Shown here piece by piece: positions 21,087 to 26,974 of a stretch of DNA of 47,183 nucleotides. Numbering within the stretch: the stretch's first letter is position 1; each line of letters begins with the position of its first letter. Location of the stretch: positions 2,315,799-2,362,981 of the forward strand of contig NZ_CP083986.1 in the NCBI RefSeq assembly GCF_020172685.1. Direction: 5' to 3'. The notes beneath the pieces were generated by a model. The model was not told the origin of the DNA. It worked only from the letters and a program-made list of their open reading frames with translations, and made no database searches. The translations under genes and the position numbers were made by a program. The DNA is from [Mycobacterium] nativiensis (GTDB lineage Bacteria; Actinomycetota; Actinomycetes; Mycobacteriales; Mycobacteriaceae).

Positions 21087-21245
21087 GAGTAGCGGTTCCT
21101 GGGGGTAGTGGGCGCTGCGGAGGAGATCTCGCGTGGCGAGCCTACGCGGTCCCGGTTTGGCCGAGCGTTGCCGTCACGCGAGTTCGGGGCATCCGGTTGC
21201 TTGCGGTAGGCTTTCGACCTGCTGCCGGAGAAGTCGCGGCGGCGG

Positions 21246-21319
21246 CGGGCTGTGGCGCAGTTTGGTAGCGCACTTGACTGGGGGTCAAGTGGTCGCAGGT
21301 TCAAATCCTGTCAGCCCGA
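21246..21319 (+). tRNA. tRNA-Pro (GGG)
   Basis: A 74-base cloverleaf: acceptor CGGGCTG (21246-21252) pairs with CAGCCCG (21312-21318), discriminator A, CCA not encoded. The anticodon stem CTTGA/TCAAG (21273-21277, 21285-21289) holds a 7-base loop with GGG at 21280-21282. The T loop is GTTCAAAT. A possible -10 (TAGGCT) lies at 21207-21212. The 3' half is repeated at 23449-23491, so this gene has been an integration target. Confidence 0.96.
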
Positions 21320-21330
21320 CAGAGGTAAGG

Positions 21331-21363
21331 GGCGGTTTCCTAGATTGGGGGAGCCGCCTTTTT
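21331..21363 (+). terminator. Terminator after tRNA-Pro
   Basis: GGCGGTTTCC pairs with GGGGAGCCGCC (two G-U pairs), with a short loop and then a run of five T. It starts 12 bases after the tRNA 3' end and is a typical intrinsic terminator. Confidence 0.75.
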
Positions 21364-21498
21364 CATGCCATACCCAAACGCTTAACCAAACCGGTCAAGA
21401 CGGCAGATTTGCGACGCGGCGAAAGTCCGCGATCAGAGGCCACCATTCGTAGTAATGCGCCCGCTCTGTCGCCCTTGTCCAGTCGTCAAAGGGCCTGA

Positions 21499-21725
21499 CT
21501 AGAGGCTCAGTACGACGCGAGATCCGTCTGGGCGCTTCACCGCGACCTCCATCTCGCCGCCGGTGGCCTCGACGTACTTGCGGAGGGTATCGACCCGGCT
21601 GGTGCCTAGTTTGCCGTGCTCCATTTGGGAAACGCGGTTCTGCCCGACGCCGGTGGCTGCCGCGAGAGAGGTCTGGTGTAGCCAGCATCTTCGCGCAGCT
21701 CCCGAAGGCCCTCGATGCCCGTGTC
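21499..21725 (-). pseudogene. XRE-family antitoxin, frameshifted
   Basis: Reading on the minus strand, GIEGLRELREDAGYT is followed, in another frame, by SLAAATGVGQNRVSQMEHGK, then LGTSRVDTLRKYVEATGGEM and EVAVKRPDGSRVVLSL with a stop at 21499. Together they form an XRE helix-turn-helix of the HigA/antitoxin type with the usual C-terminal KYVEATGG segment. The join needs one extra C in the ACC-AGACC stretch at about 21675-21682 (TAC ACC CAG ACC). No start codon is evident upstream and no toxin gene lies next to it. It was probably one half of a toxin-antitoxin pair carried by the element. Confidence 0.65.
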
Positions 21726-21790
21726 ACGGAGTTGGAATCGCAGCGGCCTCGGATTGTCACGCTGAGCGGTGGTCCGGGGACGCTATTGGA

Positions 21791-22108
21791 TCACGCGGAC
21801 GAGCTGGCCAGTGGTGGTGCCGGTGCTGGCACGGCATTGCTAGGGCTGCCTTTCACCCGATCCAGCCATTCGCGCAGATCCTCTGCCCGCTGAGGTGGTG
21901 GCACTTGTTTCGAGTGGTGAATCGACCGGGCCACGATCGCCAGTACAGCTGCAAGCACGACGACGGTCAACAGGTATGGCCAGTAAGTGACGATCACGCT
22001 GATGACTCCGACGACAAGAGCGCCAGCGATAAAGACCGGGGCTAGGTAGATAGCCCCCTGGATTCAGCGTATTACCAACCAGATCAGTGTGCGCTCCCTG
22101 TCAACGTC
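21791..22108 (-). pseudogene. Decayed small membrane protein
   Basis: The minus-strand frame reads DVDRERTLIWLVIR, a TGA at 22064-22066, then IQGAIYLAPVFIAGALVVGV, a second hydrophobic stretch (TYWPYLLTVVVLAAVLAIVA) and a polar tail (QVPPPQRAEDLREWLDRVKG...). The sense runs through the TGA, which suits a Trp-to-stop change. A shorter version starting at GTG 21997 (68 residues, one membrane helix) could still be made. Family not recognised. Confidence 0.4.
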
Positions 22109-22244
22109 GATAAATTATGTCGGACGATCGCCGGCGCCGCGGTGGCTGTCGAGCGGCGGTTTTCGGTCCTGTCGACTTCGCGTGGCAGGCAGGCGCTGCG
22201 CTTCGATGATGAGTTATGCGAGTGGCGCCGGGTGTACAGCCGAC

Positions 22245-22643
22245 CTAGAGCCCGGTCGTCGATACCCCATATTCAGCCTGTTGAGGGGTGAACCCGCTGT
22301 ATTCGAGCTGGTCGATAAGTCCGCCACGGGAGAAGCTGGAGACGTCGAGGTACTCTTTTGCCTTCTTCGCTGCCTGCTCATTCCAATCGACGTTGAGGCT
22401 GTCGACGGCAGACGTCGCGTCTTCGGTTGAGAACTGGTTGTACTCCAGTTGTTCGATGAGTCCCTGGCGAGAGAAGGCGGAGACCTCGAGGTACTCCTGT
22501 GCCTTACTTAATGCGTTCGCTTGACTCGCTGGACTGAGGGGTAGCGCGGGCACAAGAGGGGCTGCGCTTGTCGTACTTGCGGTGATACCGCTGATCGCCA
22601 GGAACCCCAAGGCGACGAGCGCAGCGAGCGGCTTTTGGTTCAT
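22245..22643 (-). CDS. Ltp-family secreted protein (superinfection-exclusion type)
   Basis: 132 residues from ATG 22643. The signal peptide (MNQKPLAALVALGFLAISGI, cleavage near TSAA) is followed by two Ltp repeats: ALSKAQEYLEVSAFSRQGLI (45-64) and AKKAKEYLDVSSFSRGGLID (92-111), each followed by QLEY and a helix-turn-helix pair. Ltp repeats are known from the Streptococcus phage TP-J34 lipoprotein, which blocks DNA injection by incoming phages. Unlike that protein there is no lipobox Cys, so this one is probably released or held otherwise in the envelope. It lies inside the tRNA-Pro element, which supports a prophage origin. The second repeat ends early at TAG. Confidence 0.82.
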   Translation of the reverse strand: MNQKPLAALVALGFLAISGITASTTSAAPLVPALPLSPASQANALSKAQEYLEVSAFSRQGLIEQLEYNQFSTEDATSAVDSLNVDWNEQAAKKAKEYLDVSSFSRGGLIDQLEYSGFTPQQAEYGVSTTGL

Positions 22644-22743
22644 AAAAGCGGACTGTAGCGTCTTTTGGCAACGGCGTGAGTGTTTTTAAAGGAGTTCTAT
22701 CTGGCAAACTTCGTTCGCCGCTGGTGTCAACGGCCGAGTCATT

Positions 22744-22920
22744 TCATCGTCCTGGCCCCCGTTTGTCGTCGTCGGTGACGACGCCGGCCAGCCTGAGCGC
22801 CATCCGGGCATCGGCCGGCCCAAAGGCGGTGACAGTCGCGGCAGCGGCCGGGCCGATGGAGCGTAGCAGGGCGGCTGCTGCGGTGACCTGATCCAATTGG
22901 GCGCCGGCCGTGGTGGTCAC
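22744..22920 (-). CDS. Mini-protein B, paralogue of the gene upstream
   Basis: 58 residues from GTG 22920, whose GTGA overlaps the stop of mini-protein A. The pattern QLDQVTAAAALLRSIGPAAA then ATVTAFGPADARMALRLAGV aligns with A over nearly its full length (QLD-T-AA-L-R-GP-G-AD-ALRLAG). It is predicted to be two or three short helices. No known family recognised. Tandem paralogy and coupling suggest that A and B work together or that one arose by duplication in the element. Confidence 0.6.
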   Translation of the reverse strand: MTTTAGAQLDQVTAAAALLRSIGPAAAATVTAFGPADARMALRLAGVVTDDDKRGPGR

Positions 22921-23081
22921 TGGCCGGGGCCGCCGACGCTGGTTGCGCCGGCGAGCCGCAGCGCGGTCTGCATGTCGGCGAATGAGCCGAGGCCGACCAT
23001 TGCAGGGCCGCTGGCCGGATCGTTGCAGCGCCACAGAGACGCGGCCTCGGTGATTCGGTCGAGCTGGTCGGCCGCGGTCAC
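22917..23081 (-). CDS. Mini-protein A
   Basis: 54 residues from GTG 23081 (VTAADQLDRITEAASLWRCN...). It is coupled by GTGA overlaps to the HTH protein upstream and to mini-protein B downstream. Sequence resembles B; a single Cys (CND) is specific to A. Nothing in it indicates an enzyme. Small proteins of this sort next to an excisionase-like HTH are common in actinobacterial integrated elements but mostly uncharacterised. Confidence 0.6.
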   Translation of the reverse strand: MTAADQLDRITEAASLWRCNDPASGPAMVGLGSFADMQTALRLAGATSVGGPGQ

Positions 23082-23266
23082 AGAGCGCCGGCCATCAGTG
23101 CGGCCTGCTCGGCGACCCATGCCGTCGGGATGCGGCGGGCGCGGCCCACGGCGACGACCGGGCACTGCTCGGTGCGCATCCAGCCGCGGATGGTCTGCAC
23201 GCCGTCGCCGAGGCGGTCGGCGGCCTGGCCCGGGGTCAGGGGTGCGGTACTGGCTTGGTTCGTCAT
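23078..23266 (-). CDS. Excisionase-like helix-turn-helix protein
   Basis: 62 residues from ATG 23266. LTPGQAADRLGDGVQTIRGWMRTEQCPVV is a MerR/AlpA-type winged HTH, followed by AVGRARRIPTAWVAEQAALM as the wing and last helix. Such proteins act as excisionases (Xis) or regulators in phages and ICEs. It heads a three-gene coupled unit (GTGA at 23078-23081). The att copy lies about 180 bases upstream, a usual position for xis next to the element end. The matching integrase is missing. Confidence 0.75.
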   Translation of the reverse strand: MTNQASTAPLTPGQAADRLGDGVQTIRGWMRTEQCPVVAVGRARRIPTAWVAEQAALMAGAL

Positions 23267-23448
23267 GTGCCGAATCTACCTCCGAAATGGCTTGCGGGGG
23301 AGTGGGTTTGGGGAAGTGTGCTCGGTTCTGCTTGACGGCGACCGTGACGACAACCAGACGACAACCAGGGGTGTCCGCTGATGCCCATAGCGGTATCCGA
23401 CCTGCTAAAAAATGTCCGGGGGTGCCCGCTAAAACGCGAAAGGCATAG

Positions 23449-23491
23449 CTGGGGGTCGAGGGGTCGCACGTTCAAATGCCGTCAGCCCGAC
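23449..23491 (+). repeat. Displaced tRNA-Pro 3' half (att copy)
   Basis: Copy of tRNA-Pro bases 21278-21320 with five substitutions. Because the T-arm stem is no longer complementary (CGCACG against GCCG), it is not a functional tRNA part. The drift suggests that integration is old. The sequence before it (AAACGCGAAAGGCATAG) has no acceptor or D arm. Confidence 0.75.
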
Positions 23492-23517
23492 TCTGTGATG
23501 TCGCAAGACATCGGAAT

Positions 23518-23550
23518 AACCGTGGACCTGCTTTAGGTCTGCGGTTTTTT
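23518..23550 (+). terminator. Intrinsic terminator beyond the att copy
   Basis: AACCGTGGACC pairs with GGTCTGCGGTT over 11 bp (two G-U pairs) around a 7-base loop, followed by TTTTC. It sits 27 bases after the displaced tRNA half, about where the tRNA's original terminator would be if it had been pushed outward by the insertion. A smaller GATGTC-GCAA-GACATC hairpin precedes it. Confidence 0.8.
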
Positions 23551-23629
23551 CTTTCTGGTGCGAGCCAAGAAGGGTCGGCGAGTGCTCGTGGGCGAAGACC
23601 CGAGCGATTGGGTATGACGCTGATCAAAC

Positions 23630-23935
23630 CTACTGTCCCGCAATGAGAACGCGGCCCTCGTCTTCGCAGCTCGCGACGAAATCCGGGGGAGAATCCACCC
23701 GTGCGACCCGGCCGCTCTTGAGCACGTTGCGCAGCAGCGATTCGCAGTACTGGTGCAGGTCGTCGGTGGCCGTCAGTTGCACGTGGCGGTGCAGAACCTG
23801 GTCATCGATGGCTTCCTTGCCCTGCTGGCACGAGGAGCATTCGGGATCGGCTGCCGCGGCCGGCGCCAGAACAAGGGCGGCGGTGGCACAAGCCCCTGCC
23901 AACTTCCACCCGAGTTTGCTCACGGAGTCGAGCAT
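23630..23935 (-). CDS. Small exported Cys-containing protein
   Basis: 101 residues from ATG 23935. The signal peptide (LGWKLAGACATAALVLAPAAAA) ends before DPECSSCQQGK, and a third Cys lies in QYCESL and a fourth in SCEDEG. No family recognised. It is the last of four minus-strand genes with short gaps (41 bases to the gene upstream), all probably exported. A GTG at 23950 would lengthen it by five residues. Confidence 0.7.
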   Translation of the reverse strand: MLDSVSKLGWKLAGACATAALVLAPAAAADPECSSCQQGKEAIDDQVLHRHVQLTATDDLHQYCESLLRNVLKSGRVARVDSPPDFVASCEDEGRVLIAGQ

Positions 23936-23975
23936 ACTCAGGCGTAACACCGGCGCTCGGGAATCGGTTGTCGGT

Positions 23976-24494
23976 CTAGAAGATCCACGAACCGGACGGC
24001 TGGAGGACGAAGCCGCGGTTGAGGACCGGGTCGATGCAGGCGGTCAGCCGGTCAGCTCCGACCGCGCAGGTAATGCCTGCCGTGGTGATCTTTTGGCCGA
24101 CGTTGAGCAGCGGCGTGGTCAGGATCGGGCACCCGGTGCCCTCCTGGAAGCTGTACGGACCCAGATCGGTCGGGAGCGATGTCGGCGACCCCACTGCTGA
24201 GCAGCCGTCCTTTCCCGGTGGGGCGCTGTCGGGCAGACCCGGCAGCGGTCCCGCGCAGCTGGCACTGACGTGATCGCCCGGTTGGTAAGGGTGGGGAATG
24301 CCGCACTGAAGTCCATCAGGGGTAACGAAATACGTACCACCACCGGCGCGAGCAGCTGCGGTAAATGGTGCGGGATCGACCGGCTGGAACGTGTCGAGGT
24401 CGGGAAATTTCGGTGGTGCGGCGTGGGCGGTGCAGGCGCTGATCACTGCGGCGCCGATGACCGCGGCGGTGGCGTTGAATGTCTTGTTCAGCAT
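23976..24494 (-). CDS. Exported mycobacterial protein of unknown function
   Basis: 172 residues from ATG 24494. The N-terminus MLNKTFNATAAVIGAAVISAC is a signal peptide; ISAC fits a lipobox while AHA-AP just after fits signal peptidase I, so anchorage is uncertain. The mature part is rich in Pro and Gly, with several Cys (LQCGIPHP, ASCAGPLPG, DGCSAVG, TGCPILTT, ITCAVGADRLTACID) that can pair. It ends RGFVLQPSGSWIF, a pattern seen in small secreted mycobacterial proteins. 14 bases separate it from the propeller protein gene. No enzyme motif is seen. Confidence 0.78.
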   Translation of the reverse strand: MLNKTFNATAAVIGAAVISACTAHAAPPKFPDLDTFQPVDPAPFTAAARAGGGTYFVTPDGLQCGIPHPYQPGDHVSASCAGPLPGLPDSAPPGKDGCSAVGSPTSLPTDLGPYSFQEGTGCPILTTPLLNVGQKITTAGITCAVGADRLTACIDPVLNRGFVLQPSGSWIF

Positions 24495-24508
24495 GTCTGG
24501 CCGTCCTC

Positions 24509-25918
24509 CTAGTGTTGGACCTCGAAGGTCGTTGTCCACGTGTTGGGGTCGTAGATCGGCCCGGGCGGCCACGTGCTCACACGCAGTTGAATCGTCTCAA
24601 CCCCAGTGGCTGGGTCAAGCGAGGTTCCCATCACCGTGGGTCCGTACACCGTCGGAAGCTGGCCTTGGCTCAACAGTGTTTGAGGGGTGGCGCTCATCAG
24701 CCCTTGCGGTGTGGCGGCGCTAAGGGCCTGCACCGGTCCGCCGTTCGTCGCTCCGACAAGCATGTATCCACCACCGCTCAACGCGACCAGTTGGCTTTCG
24801 CGATCGCCGGGCAGGCCGACGTCGCCGACATGCTGCAACGAATTGACCCAGCTGTTGGGTTGGGCCGGGTCGATCGGTCCCGATACCCACATACCGCGGG
24901 TGAGATCGCCGTTTCGGTTGCTGGTGTTGCCAACGATCACCATCTGGTTGGTCGCGGCGTCGTACACGCCGCTGGCTTGGTAAATCCCGGGCAGGTCACC
25001 GACTTTGACCGGATGGGCGGGGTCGGTGTAGTCCCACACCGCTCCGTTGGTCGCGAACTGGTTGACCCCTGGGATCTCCGTTCCGTCTGGGTGACTGAAG
25101 AACGCATACCGGTGACCGTCGGGGCCGAGTGCGGTGCCGGTCGGCAGCGGCCGGGTGCCCGGTGGGCCCTGCGCCAGCTCGGAAGCCGGGCTGCGGGGCA
25201 CGCCGTCTCGCGGATCGCCGCCGAAGACCGGACCTTGGCCATCTTGGAACTGGTCTTGGAGGTCGTACCCGTTCTGCTCGTGCGCAGGCGTGGCGGCCGG
25301 ACCTTTGATGGTGGGATCACGCTTCACGTCATCGACCAGCACCACGCGGGGCTGCCCGTTGCCGCCCGCCCCACCGTCGGCGCCGTCTTCACCGAAGCTG
25401 AACGAGTGCAGGCCCGCGGTGGCAGTGGTGAGTTGGCGGGTGATCTCCCGCTCGTTGTTGACCAGGTTGGCGGCCCGGGACTTGATGAAGCTGGCATGAC
25501 CTTCCGCGGCCTGCTCGCGCTGCGCCTGCTCCGCGGCGGAGCTGTAGTAGGTCCAGGTGTCGGTGACCGAGTAGTCGTCGCCGACCCGGAAGTCCTCGCG
25601 CTCGGCGGTATTGACGGCAGACAGCACCATTTCCTTGTTGCTCTGCTGGGCTTGCGCGCCGCGGATGGCGATCGCGGCGGCGTTGCGCAGCATGTCGGCG
25701 GGGCCATGGACTTTCACCACATCGGCGGCGGCGCGCTGCTGCAATGCGTCTGCGCCGGCGCCGGTCCACGGGGCGCCGCCGGGACTCATCGAGGCGTCGC
25801 GAACTTCGGTGAACGCCATTTCCCACGTGGTGGCGAGGTTGGTCCAGGCGGTGGCGTTGGTGGTGAGGTGATTCCAGTTGGCGTCTTCGATCTCGGTCAG
25901 CGGCGGCAGTCCGGACAT
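24509..25918 (-). CDS. WxG-containing protein with beta-propeller-like C-terminus
   Basis: 469 residues. The N-terminal ~170 are helical, with an NWNHLTTNATAWTNLATTWE segment and a WTG motif at 51-53, like the WXG100-type head of type VII-linked proteins. A Gly-rich linker (GADGGAGGNG) leads to a C-terminal half with repeated strand-loop blocks (GHRYAFFSHPDGTEI, GAVWDYTDPAHPVKV, GVYDAATNQMVIVGNTS, GGGYMLVGATNGG) that suggest a beta-propeller. Mycobacteria have comparable gene pairs such as Rv0025/Rv0026, which I recall only loosely. It is probably co-secreted with the EspC-like protein 14 bases upstream. Role unknown; a surface lectin or effector is a guess. Confidence 0.7.
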   Translation of the reverse strand: MSGLPPLTEIEDANWNHLTTNATAWTNLATTWEMAFTEVRDASMSPGGAPWTGAGADALQQRAAADVVKVHGPADMLRNAAAIAIRGAQAQQSNKEMVLSAVNTAEREDFRVGDDYSVTDTWTYYSSAAEQAQREQAAEGHASFIKSRAANLVNNEREITRQLTTATAGLHSFSFGEDGADGGAGGNGQPRVVLVDDVKRDPTIKGPAATPAHEQNGYDLQDQFQDGQGPVFGGDPRDGVPRSPASELAQGPPGTRPLPTGTALGPDGHRYAFFSHPDGTEIPGVNQFATNGAVWDYTDPAHPVKVGDLPGIYQASGVYDAATNQMVIVGNTSNRNGDLTRGMWVSGPIDPAQPNSWVNSLQHVGDVGLPGDRESQLVALSGGGYMLVGATNGGPVQALSAATPQGLMSATPQTLLSQGQLPTVYGPTVMGTSLDPATGVETIQLRVSTWPPGPIYDPNTWTTTFEVQH

Positions 25919-25932
25919 CGCGGTCTACCTGC

Positions 25933-26289
25933 CTATACCCCGAGCTTGCCGGCGCCGCCGTCGACACCGGAGCTGCGGGGGATCAGCGAGGGCAGGCCGC
26001 CGGCGTGCTGGGGGACTGCGGCCAGGGCTGCGGCGCCGTAGTGGTCCATCGACTCGTACTCGCCAGCGGCGGTGCCCAGCTTGTTCGAAGTCGCGATCAT
26101 CCGGGTCTTGGAGGCGGCGCCGACGCTGCTCGCGCCGGTATTGATGCTGCTGGTTGCGGCTCCGCTGGACTGCCAGGCGGCTGAGGTAGTCGTGGGCAGG
26201 GCCGGCGCGACCTGACCCGACAGCGCCGCGCAGCGTTGTGCCAGCTCGCGCAGGCTGACGGGGGTGACCCGCAGGACGGGGGAGGTCAT
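25933..26289 (-). CDS. EspC-like type VII secretion substrate
   Basis: 118 residues from ATG 26289. The first ~75 residues form two amphipathic helices (VSLRELAQRCAALSGQVAPA and ASKTRMIATSNKLGTAAGEY) separated by a turn with AWQSSG in place of a strict WxG. The general secretion signal YxxxD is present as YESMD (78-82) after the second helix. A Pro/Gly-rich tail follows. This fits the EspC/DUF2580 group that is secreted as a pair with a larger partner, here likely the WxG/propeller protein. No ESX ATPase or core gene is in the window, so export would depend on a distant ESX locus. Confidence 0.75.
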   Translation of the reverse strand: MTSPVLRVTPVSLRELAQRCAALSGQVAPALPTTTSAAWQSSGAATSSINTGASSVGAASKTRMIATSNKLGTAAGEYESMDHYGAAALAAVPQHAGGLPSLIPRSSGVDGGAGKLGV

Positions 26290-26974
26290 GGGGGAACTGT
26301 ATTGGTGAACGACGGTTTGTGGAATTTATTCGCTGGTGGTTGGTGAACATCGCCGACACCCAGCGCACCCCGGGCGTGTCGAAAGCCACCGTCGGCCTGG
26401 AGCCCTCGACAGGCACCGCGGTGCTTGCCACACGAGCCTTCGGCGCCAGCCGAAAACTGGCCGATGCCGCTATACCGGGGTCTTGAGCCACCTTTTTTCG
26501 ATGCCCGGAAAAACCAGAGCTGCCAGTAGGCTGTGAATTCAGCTGCCAATTTGCTGGTAATACAGAAATTGTGCTTACGCCATCTGCTCGGGTCCGGGAT
26601 GGCCGCGCCGCAACGGCGCCGGCGGCCGGCATCCCCGGGGTTGGCCAAGGGCCGGCAGGCCGCAGCTGCGCATGTCAACTCGGGTATTCGGCCGCGGCCA
26701 CCGTGGTAGTCGCGAGGACCATCAAGCTGTGCCGTCGCGGCCCGGGTGGGGGGCGATCGTCGTATCGGCCGGCCGTTCCGCGTTCACGCTGGCAGCGCGG
26801 ATTTCTGGCGGCCGCGGTTCGAGTGGCACATTTTTCTGTGACGACTATTATGCGATTGTCCGTCCCACCCCCCGTATTTTTCGTCCTCCCGTCATTGAGT
26901 CGGATTCACGCTGCACAAATTGCCGGCAGCGCTTCACCCCGACCGTCTTAAGTCGCTGCCTGGAGAGCTGAACC
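26290..26974. other. 685-base region without a confident gene
   Basis: No frame with convincing coding character spans this gap. A plus-strand fragment (26341-26488) reads VNIADTQRTPGVSKATVGLE then PSTGTAVLATRAFGASRKLA and stops; it could be gene debris. Bases 26505-26580 and 26830-26890 are AT-richer than the surroundings and may hold the promoter of the SulP gene. GGAGAG at 26961-26966 is its ribosome binding site. The junction also marks a shift in codon use. Confidence 0.5.

Larger units (their letters stand above)
21278..23491. mobile_element. Relic integrative element bounded by tRNA-Pro half-repeats
   Basis: The 43 bases at 21278-21320 (anticodon loop to 3' end of tRNA-Pro) recur at 23449-23491 with 38 of 43 identical, including GTTCAAAT and GTCAGCCCGAC. 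Tyrosine integrases of phages and ICEs typically use a tRNA 3' end in this way, leaving an intact tRNA and a displaced half copy at the far end. Inside are only short genes of mobile-element character: XRE antitoxin (broken), decayed membrane protein, Ltp-family secreted protein, and an excisionase-like protein with two small partners. No integrase, capsid or transfer gene is present, so it is a degraded or internally deleted remnant. Confidence 0.72.

Noticed and set aside
18828..21092. 754-codon plus-strand open frame over TauE/SafE and patatin genes
   Set aside because: It crosses two well-supported genes, has no recognisable domain and the Arg/Gly/Asp-rich composition of shadow frames.
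22897..23448. 183-codon plus-strand frame in the relic element
   Set aside because: It opposes three GTGA-coupled genes with paralogy and an HTH motif, and has shadow-frame composition.
23263..23475. 70-codon minus-strand frame beginning MNVRPLDPQ across the att copy
   Set aside because: Its start is antisense to the tRNA half-repeat, and a similar MNLRPLDPQ frame covers the true tRNA; both are by-products of the duplicated tRNA sequence.
24479..26041. 520-codon plus-strand open frame over the exported cluster
   Set aside because: It is antisense to genes with signal peptides, WxG and YxxxD motifs; its own product has no domain.
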